Below are positions 36,922-44,814 of a stretch of DNA of 64,000 nucleotides, one piece after another. The position numbers were made by a program, and so were the translations under genes. Below the pieces are notes generated by a model that was given only the letters and a program-made list of their open reading frames with translations, was not told where the DNA came from and made no database searches. Source of the DNA: DASQFI01 sp963780895 (GTDB lineage Bacteria; Acidobacteriota; Vicinamibacteria; Vicinamibacterales; SCN-69-37); NCBI GenBank assembly GCA_963780895.1, contig CAWAEG010000001.1, positions 868,001 to 932,000 of the forward strand, written 5' to 3'. Every line of letters begins with the position of its first letter. Position 1 is the first letter of the stretch.

Positions 36922-38349
36922 ATGTCCCTATGGTCTGGCCGGTTCGCCGGCGAGCCGGACAAGGACGTCTTCGAATTCGGAAAGTCGCTGGCCGTTGACA
37001 AGCGGCTCTTCCGGGAAGACGTCGAAGGCAGCCAGGCCTGGGCGCAGGCGCTCGGCCGCGCCGGCGTCCTCAGCGCGAAAGACGTCGAGGCCATCGTCTC
37101 GGGCCTGGATGCGATTGCGGCGGAAGTCTCACGGCGGCCCGATCTGATCGCCACCGCGCCAGACGAAGACGTGCACTCTTTCGTCGAGCGTGAGCTGGTC
37201 GCGCGGATCGGCGATGCCGGCAAGCGGCTTCACACGGGTCGATCCCGCAACGAACAGGTCTCGCTCGATCTCCGGCTCTATCTCCGCCGACACGTTGCGG
37301 ATGTGGAGGGGGTGTTGGTCGAGCTGCTCTCGAGGCTGCTATCGCAGGCAGAGCGCGCCGGCCAGGCGGTGATGCCGTCCTACACGCACTTGCGGCGCGC
37401 GCAGCCCGTGCTCGTCGCGCACATGTGGCTTGCGCACGCGGCCGCGTTCCGGCGCGACGTCGATCGGTTCGCGCGCGTGCGCGACGAATGCGACGCGATG
37501 CCGCTCGGCTCCGGCGCGATCGCGGGCACGAGCTACCAGGTGGACACCGCCTGGCTGGCCGAACGCCTGGGGTTCAGCCGGGTCTCCACCAACAGCATCG
37601 ACGTCTCCGGTGAACGGGACTTCGTCGCGTCCTTCCTCTACGCGTCCGCGATGGCAATGGTCCACCTCTCGCGCCTCGCGGAGGACGTCATCCTCTTCAC
37701 GTCGGAGGAGTTCGGGTTTTTCGAGCTGGCCGACGAAGTCGCGACCGGATCGAGCCTGATGCCGCAGAAGAAGAATCCGGATCCGATGGAGCTGGTGCGC
37801 GGCAAGACGGGCCGCGCGATTGGCCTGCTCACCGGCTGGCTCGCGTCGATGAAGGGCACACCGCTCGGGTACAACAAGGACTATCAGGAAGACAAACACG
37901 CGGTCTTCGACGCCGAAGACACGCTGATGGGATCGGCGAGCGCGTCGGCGGCGGTCGTCGGATCGCTCACGCCTCGCACGGATCGGATGCGGGCCGCCGC
38001 GTCGGGGCTGCTGCTCGCGACCGACGTGGCAGACTACCTTGTCGCGAAAGGCGTGCCGTTCCGGACCGCGCACGAGATCACGGGGCGGATCGTCCGCGAT
38101 CGATACGAGTCCGGAAAAGACTTCAGCACGATGACGCTCGAGGACTGGCGGCGATACCACGAGTCGTTCGACGACGACGTGCGGACCTGCATCACGCCCG
38201 AGGCGGCGGTCGCCGCCAAGCGGACGCCGCAGTCCACGCATCCAGAGGCGGTCGCCAGGGCGCTGGCTGAGCTGAGGACGTGGACGAGGTCAAAGACCTC
38301 GGGTTTCGTGTCACCCCAAGAGCCTCGAGAAACGAAACCCGAGGTCTAA
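36922..38349 (+). CDS. argH: Argininosuccinate lyase
   Basis: The 475-residue lyase releases arginine and fumarate. It starts MSLWSGRFAG, and an in-frame extension upstream reads repeat sequence and is rejected. VHSFVERELVARIGDAGKRLHTGRSRNEQVSLD, cut here into family segments, is followed by PSYTHLRRAQPVL and the mobile signature loop GSSLMPQKKNPD around residue 278. The last roughly 19 residues (SKTSGFVSPQEPRETKPEV, read as TSGF...ETKPEV) are encoded by a GACCTC palindrome that also provides the TAA stop, so the natural C terminus was probably near RALAELRTW. Confidence 0.95.
   Translation: MSLWSGRFAGEPDKDVFEFGKSLAVDKRLFREDVEGSQAWAQALGRAGVLSAKDVEAIVSGLDAIAAEVSRRPDLIATAPDEDVHSFVERELVARIGDAGKRLHTGRSRNEQVSLDLRLYLRRHVADVEGVLVELLSRLLSQAERAGQAVMPSYTHLRRAQPVLVAHMWLAHAAAFRRDVDRFARVRDECDAMPLGSGAIAGTSYQVDTAWLAERLGFSRVSTNSIDVSGERDFVASFLYASAMAMVHLSRLAEDVILFTSEEFGFFELADEVATGSSLMPQKKNPDPMELVRGKTGRAIGLLTGWLASMKGTPLGYNKDYQEDKHAVFDAEDTLMGSASASAAVVGSLTPRTDRMRAAASGLLLATDVADYLVAKGVPFRTAHEITGRIVRDRYESGKDFSTMTLEDWRRYHESFDDDVRTCITPEAAVAAKRTPQSTHPEAVARALAELRTWTRSKTSGFVSPQEPRETKPEV
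38294..38347. repeat. GACCTCGGGTTTC palindrome encoding the ArgH tail
   Basis: The perfect 16-bp arms 38294-38309 (AGACCTCGGGTTTCGT) and 38332-38347 flank a 22-nt loop. The right arm ends with the T of the argH TAA stop. Outward it continues CTAAAAACG. Confidence 0.88.
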
Positions 38350-38472
38350 AAACGTACGGCCTCACGCCCATCGATCCGCGTCCCCGTCGATAACCCGCCA
38401 CTTTCTGGGGGACGTGGCTAATGGCGACGCCCGCGACCGCTGGAAATGAAATAATGGTGGACCAGCCCGGCG

Positions 38473-38847
38473 ATGATGAAGCGAATTCTCGGGTTCGCAA
38501 TAGCCGCATTTGCCCTCGGAGTCTGGGGTGGCATGCGTGCGCGGCAGTCTGCCGCCGGCATGGTGACCTTTCAGGCGGGGCTGGCGTTCGTTATTGCCTG
38601 CAACCTCCTGCTATGTCTCTGGCTGTTGTACCGGGCGCGGCCAGGCTCCGGCGACGCGATGGTTCTTCCGAGCGTCGCGCTGCTGTCGGCTTCGATGCTG
38701 GTCGGGATCCTCCCGCGGCTGCTCTGGCCGGATCTCAAGGGTCTCCAGCACGCTGGAACAATCGTGAGCATCATCGTGCCGACGGTCCTGCTGACTATGC
38801 AGATCCGTCACTGGCGGCGCCTTCGCCGGAACGCGCGCCCGGCGTGA
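38473..38847 (+). CDS. Small membrane protein, unknown function
   Basis: A 124-residue protein with about four hydrophobic segments (near 5-22, 30-52, 65-82 and 95-113). It ends in an Arg-rich cytoplasmic tail (RHWRRLRRNARPA). No motif allows a functional call. Two adjacent ATGs (38473 and 38476) could start it. It stands alone between argH and the M16 pair. Confidence 0.6.
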   Translation: MMKRILGFAIAAFALGVWGGMRARQSAAGMVTFQAGLAFVIACNLLLCLWLLYRARPGSGDAMVLPSVALLSASMLVGILPRLLWPDLKGLQHAGTIVSIIVPTVLLTMQIRHWRRLRRNARPA

Positions 38848-38875
38848 GGCGATCCAACCGGGTTTTTCTGCTGGA

Positions 38876-38891
38876 AAACTGACCCATCCCC
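38876..38891 (+). repeat. Solitary AAACTGACCCATCCCC word
   Basis: This is the second copy of the 16-nt half-element at 3069-3084, with one mismatch (A for G). It lies in the spacer before the M16 gene. Confidence 0.5.
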
Positions 38892-39008
38892 GCTCTCAGC
38901 CGTCCGAACCGGTCAGCCCGCGACTGGTGTCCAAAAACGACCGCTTGGCGTCATTGAGCCGCACAGGTGAGGGAGCGTCCATATAATCGTCGCATTCGGT
39001 CTTAGTCC

Positions 39009-39076
39009 CGGAAGCACTTGACTTGCCGTGGTTGCCTGCCGCGGTGTGAATACCACGTCAAGTCAAGTCGCTTCCG
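39009..39076. repeat. Fold-back CGGAAGC-ACTTGACTTG upstream of the M16 gene
   Basis: Arms 39009-39032 and 39052-39076 pair over about 24 nt with one bulge and one mismatch (CGGAAGCACTTGACTTG; complement CAAGTCAAGTCGCTTCCG). A TATAAT at 38982-38987 lies just upstream and could be a promoter -10, which would place the hairpin in the 5' leader of the M16 message. Confidence 0.7.
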
Positions 39077-39089
39077 TGCAGGAGGTCCC

Positions 39090-40541
39090 ATGCGTCGCTG
39101 GATCCGTTACCTCGCTCCGGCAGGGCTGTGCGCGATCGCGGCCGCGATCACGCTTTCAGCCGCCCCGGTGCCGGCAGCCAAGATCACTTTCACCGACACC
39201 AAACTGAAGAACGGCTTGCGCGTGATCATCTCGGAGGATCACAGCGCGCCGGTCTATTCCATCGCCGTGACCTACAACGTCGGCTCGCGCGACGAGCGCA
39301 AGGGCCGGACGGGATTCGCCCACCTCTTCGAGCACATGATGTTCAAGGGCTCGGAGCAGGTCGGACCGGGTGAACACTTCACGCTCGTCTTCAACAACGG
39401 CGGCAACATGAATGGCACGACGAACCAGGAGCGCACGCTCTACTTCGAGACGCTGCCGTCGAACCAGCTCGATCTCGGGCTGTTCCTGGAAGCCGACCGG
39501 ATGTGGTCGCTCGAGATCACCAAGGAGAACCTGGACAACCAGCGCAACGCCGTGCAGGAAGAGCGCCGGCTCGGTCTGGACAACCAGCCGTACGGCAAGA
39601 CGTTCGAGGTCGTCGACGAGCTGGCCTACGAGAACTTCGCCTACGAACATTCGGTGATCGGGTCGATGGAAGATCTCACCGCCGCGTCGGTCGACGATGT
39701 GAAGTCGTTCTTCCGGACGTACTACGCGCCAAACAACGCCGTGCTCACGATCGTCGGCGACGTCAAAGCCGATGAGTGCCTCGCGAAAGTCCGGAAGTAC
39801 TTCGAGCGGATTCCGTCGCAACCGGCGCCGCCGCCGATGGACTTCAACGAGCCTCAGCAGAAGGCCGAAAAACGCCAGACGATCACGGACCAGCTGGCCC
39901 GGCTGCCGCGCATCGACATCGTCTGGCACCAGCCGCCGGCTCTCGCGCCCGATGACGACGCGCTGACGGTGCTCGCGGCGGTCCTGGGCAGCGGCCGGAG
40001 CTCGCGGTTCTACGAGAACCTCGTCCGGCAGCAGGCGCTCACGTCGGGCGTCACGGCGTCCTCCACCGGCAACCGCGGTCCCGGGCTCTTCCGCGTCGGC
40101 TCCACGGCCCTGCCCGGCAAGTCGATCGCGGACCTCGAGAAAGGCATTTACGCCGAGATCGAAAAGATCAAGACCGGGACGACCGAACCGTGGGAGCTCG
40201 AGAAGGCGCGCAACAACTGGAAGCGGAACATGGCCACGAACCTCGGCAGCTCGCTCCAGCGTGCGATCTCGCTCGGGCGGTACGCGCTGTTCTGGGATGA
40301 TCCGAACCTCATCAACACGTACGCCGATCGGATCATGGCGGTGAAGCCGGCCGACATTCAGCGCGTGGCGAAACAGTACTTCGTCGAGACCAACCGCACG
40401 GTGGTCATCACGATGCCGAAGGGCGCTGCGGGCCTGCCCGGCCGCCTTCGCGCCGCAAGCACTTCGGCGAGCCTGGCCGACGCCGTGGCGAAGGGGGAGG
40501 GCTTGCCCTCCGTAGCTTCAGCGAAGGAGGGAGGCCGCTAA
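39090..40541 (+). CDS. M16 family zinc peptidase (catalytic subunit)
   Basis: The 483-residue exported protein has ATG 39090 (GGAGG 5 nt upstream) and a signal peptide to about residue 30. The inverted zinc motif HLFEH is at 78-82 in TGFAHLFEHMMFKGS, with a further Glu expected in NAVQEERRLGL. The domain continues with GSMEDLTAASVDDVKSFF and YYAPNNAVLTIVGDV, then the second M16 half. It forms a TAATG-coupled pair with the next gene; in this family one subunit is catalytic and the other structural. Confidence 0.93.
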   Translation: MRRWIRYLAPAGLCAIAAAITLSAAPVPAAKITFTDTKLKNGLRVIISEDHSAPVYSIAVTYNVGSRDERKGRTGFAHLFEHMMFKGSEQVGPGEHFTLVFNNGGNMNGTTNQERTLYFETLPSNQLDLGLFLEADRMWSLEITKENLDNQRNAVQEERRLGLDNQPYGKTFEVVDELAYENFAYEHSVIGSMEDLTAASVDDVKSFFRTYYAPNNAVLTIVGDVKADECLAKVRKYFERIPSQPAPPPMDFNEPQQKAEKRQTITDQLARLPRIDIVWHQPPALAPDDDALTVLAAVLGSGRSSRFYENLVRQQALTSGVTASSTGNRGPGLFRVGSTALPGKSIADLEKGIYAEIEKIKTGTTEPWELEKARNNWKRNMATNLGSSLQRAISLGRYALFWDDPNLINTYADRIMAVKPADIQRVAKQYFVETNRTVVITMPKGAAGLPGRLRAASTSASLADAVAKGEGLPSVASAKEGGR

Positions 40542-42013
40542 TGGCTACCAGACGATTCGTCATCACCATCGCCGCCCTCAGTCTTGCCACCGCAGGAGCG
40601 TTGTCCGCGGGGCAGGGCGCTGCGCAGCCGCCGTCGAGCACGGCCGTCGTCCCGAAAGGGCGCGCTCCGGTCTCGACCGAGATTCTCAAGCTCAAACTGC
40701 CGCGCGCCGCGGAAGCCGATCTCCCGAACGGCCTGCACGTGATCATGCTCGAGGATCGGCGCGTGCCGCAGGTCACGTTCCAGCTCCTGATTCCGGGCGC
40801 CGGCGGCTACTACGATCCGCCGGACATGTCCGGGGTCGCGTCGGTCACCGCCGCGATGATGCGTGAAGGCACGCCGAGTCGATCGACGCTCCAGATCGCC
40901 GAGCAGCTCGAGTCGCTGGCCTCGGCCGTGACGGTCGGCTCCGGCACCGCCTCAGTCGACGCGACCGTGTCGGGATCGAGCCTGACCGAGCACTTCGACG
41001 CGACGTTCGGCATCGCGGCCGACGTCCTTCTCAACCCGACGTTCCCGGATGCCGAGCTCACGCGTTACAAGGAACGCACGCGAGCGGGGCTGCTTCAACA
41101 GCGGACCATTGCCGGGTTTCTCGCGAACGAGATGTTCTCCCGCGTCGTGTACGGCACCCATCCGGCCTCGCGCATCTCGATCACCGCCCCCGTGCTCGAC
41201 AAGCTGACGCGAACGATGCTCGTGGACTTCCATCGCGATCGGTACGTACCGGACAACGCCGTGCTTGCGGTCGCGGGCGACATCTCGATGGACGAGGTCA
41301 GGAAAGTCGCCGACGCGAAGCTTGCGGGCTGGAAGAAACGCGGCACGCCGGCGCCGAAGGTCGAAGATCCGCCCGCGATCGGCCCGGGCAAGATCTATTT
41401 CGTCGCGCGCCCCAACTCCGTCCAGACCAACTTCATCGTCGGCACGCAGGGCATCAACCGCACCGCGCCCGATTACGACATCGTCCAGGTCATGAACCAG
41501 GTGCTCGGCGGAGGGCCGACGGGCCGGCTGTTCATCGTCCTGCGCGAGGAGAAGGGCTACACCTACGGCGCGTACAGTGGCCTCGCGGCAGGCAGGTTCC
41601 GCGGGAACTGGTCCGCGTCGACGGAAGTACGCACGGACGTCACCGAAGCGGCGTTCCGCGACCTGATGATCCAGATCGCGCGCATGCGAGACGAACCGGT
41701 GCCTGAAAAGGAATTTCAGGACAAGAAGCGCGGCATGGTGGCGTCGTTCGCGCTCTCGCTGGAAAGTCCGCAGGCCGTGCTGAACAATCACATTCAGCGG
41801 TGGCTCTACAAGCTGCCCGCCGATTACTGGGATAAGTACCCGGAGCGGATCGCGGCAGTCACTCAGGCGCAGGTGCAGGAAGCGGCCAAAAAGTACCTGG
41901 CGCAGAATCGGCTGCAGATCGTGGCGGTCGGCGATCCGAAAATCGGCGAGACGATGAAGCAGTTCGGCACGGTCGAGACGTACGATACGGAAGGGAAGAT
42001 TATCGGGAGGTAG
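40541..42013 (+). CDS. M16 family protein without zinc motif (structural partner)
   Basis: The 490-residue exported partner starts within the stop of the previous gene (TAATG). The region corresponding to HxxEH reads SVTAAMMREGTPSRS, so the zinc ligands are absent. The C-terminal R/Y-type region is kept (VLREEKGYTYGAYSGL), which helps bind substrate in the dimer. It is the expected non-catalytic subunit of a peptidase clam shell. The stop TAG is directly followed by a GACCTC palindrome. Confidence 0.92.
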   Translation: MATRRFVITIAALSLATAGALSAGQGAAQPPSSTAVVPKGRAPVSTEILKLKLPRAAEADLPNGLHVIMLEDRRVPQVTFQLLIPGAGGYYDPPDMSGVASVTAAMMREGTPSRSTLQIAEQLESLASAVTVGSGTASVDATVSGSSLTEHFDATFGIAADVLLNPTFPDAELTRYKERTRAGLLQQRTIAGFLANEMFSRVVYGTHPASRISITAPVLDKLTRTMLVDFHRDRYVPDNAVLAVAGDISMDEVRKVADAKLAGWKKRGTPAPKVEDPPAIGPGKIYFVARPNSVQTNFIVGTQGINRTAPDYDIVQVMNQVLGGGPTGRLFIVLREEKGYTYGAYSGLAAGRFRGNWSASTEVRTDVTEAAFRDLMIQIARMRDEPVPEKEFQDKKRGMVASFALSLESPQAVLNNHIQRWLYKLPADYWDKYPERIAAVTQAQVQEAAKKYLAQNRLQIVAVGDPKIGETMKQFGTVETYDTEGKIIGR

Positions 42014-42065
42014 GACCTCGGGTTTCTTTTTGCTGAAGAACGCACCAAAAAAGAAACCCGAGGTC
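42014..42065. repeat. GACCTCGGGTTTC palindrome upstream of the F420-reductase-like gene
   Basis: Arms 42014-42031 (GACCTCGGGTTTCTTTTT) and 42048-42065 pair with complementary T5/A6 runs. The left arm touches the TAG of the M16 gene. The right arm is followed after 5 nt (TTTAC) by an ATG, so the element fills the intergenic space. Confidence 0.88.
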
Positions 42066-42070
42066 TTTAC

Positions 42071-42709
42071 ATGACGCGCTTCGGCATCCTCGGTTCGGGC
42101 GTGGTCGGACAAACACTGGCGGCGGGCCTCGTGAAGCACGGGTACGAGGCCCGCATCGCCACCCGTACCTCCGGCAAGCTGAAAGACTTCACAGCCCGGA
42201 CAGGCATCACCGAAGGCGCGTTCGCCGATGTCGCGGCGTGGGCCGAAGGGCTGGTGCTCGCCGTCGCCGGTCGAGTCGCATTGGACGCACTCGATCAGGC
42301 CGGCCGCGCGAACCTCACCGGCAAGCTCGTCATCGACGTCACGAACCCGATCGACTCGGCGCCGCCTGAAGACGGTGTGCTCCGGTACTTCACCGGCCCG
42401 AACGAATCGCTCATGGAGCGGCTCCAAGACGCGCTTCCCGACGCGAAGTTCGTGAAGGCCTTCAACAGCGTCGGCAACGCGGCGATGGTCAATCCGTCCT
42501 ACCCGAACGGCCCGCCGACCATGTTCTTCTGCGGCAACGATGACGGCGCCAAGGCGGTCGTTCGCCGCATCCTCGAACAGTTCGGCTGGGAGCCCGCCGA
42601 CATGGGCACGGCGAAGGCCGCGCGCGCGATCGAACCGCTCTGCCAGCTCTGGTGCATCCCCGGGTTCAGGCAGGGTAAGTGGAAACACGCTTTCAAGATG
42701 ATTGAGTGA
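42071..42709 (+). CDS. NADPH-dependent F420 reductase-like dinucleotide-binding protein
   Basis: The 212-residue Rossmann protein has FGILGSGVVGQTLAAGL (4-20) and YEARIATRTSGK, which favours NADP by its Arg residues. KLVIDVTNPIDSAPP and KFVKAFNSVGN are the domain centre of F420 reductase/NAD-binding oxidoreductases. The end CIPGFRQGKWKHAFKMIE is conserved in that group. Substrate is unknown. No Shine-Dalgarno is visible because the ATG is 5 nt from a palindrome, so it may be leaderless. Confidence 0.85.
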   Translation: MTRFGILGSGVVGQTLAAGLVKHGYEARIATRTSGKLKDFTARTGITEGAFADVAAWAEGLVLAVAGRVALDALDQAGRANLTGKLVIDVTNPIDSAPPEDGVLRYFTGPNESLMERLQDALPDAKFVKAFNSVGNAAMVNPSYPNGPPTMFFCGNDDGAKAVVRRILEQFGWEPADMGTAKAARAIEPLCQLWCIPGFRQGKWKHAFKMIE

Positions 42710-42729
42710 AGCGAGCGGATCATAGAGAT

Positions 42730-42876
42730 CGGGCTATCGAGCGATCGCGCTATCGAACTATGTAAGAGATTCTGCCTGCGTTAACGTATGGTTGGCCTGA
42801 AACCGGGCCGGTGACAGGATGCTCTCAAATAGATCGATGAATGGATAGATCGATAGCGCGATAGCTCGATAGCCCA
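42730..42876. repeat. Hairpin of GATCGATAG words directly before a start codon
   Basis: Arms 42730-42761 (CGGGCTATCGAGCGATCG...) and 42845-42876 pair over 32 nt with about 3 mismatches around an 83-nt loop. The right arm is a run of GATAGATCGATAGC words and ends on the A of the ATG at 42876. No ribosome-binding site is left. Confidence 0.85.
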
Positions 42877-44195
42877 TGTCCGATTACGTCTTTCCGGCCG
42901 ATCTCGCCGATCGCGTGGCCGAGCGCTGGCACACGATGGCCGCCCGCCCAGAAGGGCGCCTGCCGCTGTTGCCGCGGCCGGCCGATCTGCGCCACGTGCT
43001 TGCCACCGCGTTTTTCGCGAGCTTCGAGCGCGAGGAAGGGCGCAACCTCCGGTTCGTGCTGTGCTGCTCTCCGGATCTCGAAGTCACGCGCGACGGGTTC
43101 GGGGAGGTCGTACCGGTCATGCCGCTCGAGGCGCCGCGGCCGGTCTCGGTCGCCACGCTCCGATCGCTCGCGCCCGCGGTGAGCGCGAACAACGCCGCGA
43201 TTCTGATCCGGTGTCCGGTGAGCGACGATGACAAGCAGCGCTGCGAGATCGCCGGCGTGCTGCACGTCGGCGCGCACCTCGCGCGCGCGAGAAGCGGCCG
43301 ATCCTTTTATTACAGGCCCGCGCCGCACGCGCTCATCGTGGACGTGCGCGACGCGGGCGAGCTGCACATCTATCAGGGCGGGATGAAGCTCGCCGCGATG
43401 AAAGGCGGCCGGCTGTACGATCAGATTGCGTATTCGGCGCTGGAGTTCCTGCCGCTCACCGAGATTCTGGCCCGCGGCGAGCAGGCGTTGCGCACGAGGG
43501 TCGCGATCCCCGATCACGAACCGGCCCACGAGACCTCGGACTTCCACTGGACCGCGCTCCTCAACACGATTCTGTGCATCGTGAATGGCGTGAAGGAGCA
43601 CGGTCACGGCGGGACGATGCTGCTCGTCTCGCCGGATGCGGCGCCGACATTGCCGATCCACACGAAGTTCGACATCCACGAGCGCGTCAACATCCTCGGC
43701 AATCGCTTCGTGCATTTCCTGAACGCGCGACACCAGCTGGCCGAAGCGCGGTGGCGGCGCAAGGCAGCGTCGCACATCGAAGCCCACGCGACCGCGCTCT
43801 CGATCCTCGAGAACACCGCGTTCGACGCGGAGGAGGGGCTCGGCGACGCGGCCGACTTCGTCGCGCGGTTGACGGCCGTGGATGGCGCGCTGGTCATCAC
43901 GTCGGACCTCCGCGTGCTCGGCTTCGGCGCCGAGATCGTGCTCGACACCGCCGTGCCCGTGACCGCCTACGAGGTCGTCGGCAATCCCGACATCTCGGGG
44001 GCGTGGCCGGAGCTGGACAGCCAGAGTTTTGGCATGCGGCACCGCTCGGCCCTCCGGTGCGTCAGCGTCTCGAACAGCGTCGCGGCCTTCGTCGTCTCGC
44101 AGGACAATAGCGTGAGCTTCATCTGGAAAAAGGGAAGACAGGTGCTGCTCAAGAAAAACGTGAACACGTCGAATCCGAACATGGTTGGGGCATAA
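42876..44195 (+). CDS. DisA_N-like (DACNV-type) sensor domain protein
   Basis: The 439-residue cytosolic protein is likely a diadenylate-cyclase-fold protein. The C-terminal part has TAVDGALVITSDLRVLGFGAEI (DGA at 336-338) and SFGMRHRSALRC (RHR at 388-390), the two motifs that hold ATP in DisA-type enzymes. It closes with VSNSVAAFVVSQDNSVSFIWKKG. The N-terminal half is novel to me. Related DACNV proteins are described as nucleotide-sensing domains in defence or signalling; whether this one cyclises ATP or only binds a ligand is open. It is followed by ankyrin and peptidase genes. Confidence 0.75.
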   Translation: MSDYVFPADLADRVAERWHTMAARPEGRLPLLPRPADLRHVLATAFFASFEREEGRNLRFVLCCSPDLEVTRDGFGEVVPVMPLEAPRPVSVATLRSLAPAVSANNAAILIRCPVSDDDKQRCEIAGVLHVGAHLARARSGRSFYYRPAPHALIVDVRDAGELHIYQGGMKLAAMKGGRLYDQIAYSALEFLPLTEILARGEQALRTRVAIPDHEPAHETSDFHWTALLNTILCIVNGVKEHGHGGTMLLVSPDAAPTLPIHTKFDIHERVNILGNRFVHFLNARHQLAEARWRRKAASHIEAHATALSILENTAFDAEEGLGDAADFVARLTAVDGALVITSDLRVLGFGAEIVLDTAVPVTAYEVVGNPDISGAWPELDSQSFGMRHRSALRCVSVSNSVAAFVVSQDNSVSFIWKKGRQVLLKKNVNTSNPNMVGA

Positions 44196-44198
44196 AAG

Positions 44199-44244
44199 AG
44201 AGGCTCACAGGCTCAGGGCTCAAAGGCTCGGAGGCTCCAAGGGA
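44199..44244. repeat. Tandem AGGCTC words
   Basis: The spacer between the DACNV-type gene and the ankyrin gene is made of AGGCTC, GGGCTC and AGGCTCC words. It resembles the left flank of the hairpin at 28925-29022, but no complementary arm follows. It may be a half-element. Confidence 0.5.
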
Positions 44245-44268
44245 CCATCCGGACGATTCCGCAGACGA

Positions 44269-44814
44269 ATGAACGACGAGGCGCGTTGTGACGAGTACCG
44301 GCGGTTTGCGCGAATTGACGCGGCGTTTCGCGCGGGCGATCTCGCCGAGCTTCGGGCCGCGCTCGACAACCCGGACGACTTCCCGAACAACCCGGGACCA
44401 CTCGCGGTCGGCAGGTGCCTGGAGTACGCGATCTATCACAGCCCCGTCCCGTTCATCGGCGAGCTGCTCGAGGCGGGCGCCGATCCGAACCCGGTCGATC
44501 ACGCCGGGTTTCCGCCGATCATCGCGGCACTGAGCTGCATCACGCTCGTGCCGGGCTCGCCAGGACGGCCCGACGTACATGAAATCGTGGAGCTCCTCCT
44601 GGCCTTCGGATCCGATCCCAACCAGCGCGGCCACAACGACTACACCCCGCTGCACTGGGCCGCCGGGACTGGAGATGTGAAATCCATTCGCATCCTGCTC
44701 GCCGCCGGCGCGAACGCGGCCCTTCGGACGCGCATCGATGACCTGGAAACGCCGCTCGAGCTGGCCTCGAAGGCCGGTCATGATGAGATCGTGAAGATTC
44801 TGGAGAGCGCATGA
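44269..44814 (+). CDS. Ankyrin-repeat protein
   Basis: 181 residues from ATG 44269; an upstream in-frame start would encode the AGGCTC repeat. Ankyrin repeats are visible as PFIGELLEAGADPNPVDHAG, HEIVELLLAFGSDPNQRGHND, YTPLHWAAGTGDVKSIRILL and LETPLELASKAGHDEIVKIL. These make a short stack of four to five protein-binding repeats. The partner is unknown; it may act with the preceding sensor protein. TGA overlaps the M20 start (ATGA). Confidence 0.85.
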   Translation: MNDEARCDEYRRFARIDAAFRAGDLAELRAALDNPDDFPNNPGPLAVGRCLEYAIYHSPVPFIGELLEAGADPNPVDHAGFPPIIAALSCITLVPGSPGRPDVHEIVELLLAFGSDPNQRGHNDYTPLHWAAGTGDVKSIRILLAAGANAALRTRIDDLETPLELASKAGHDEIVKILESA

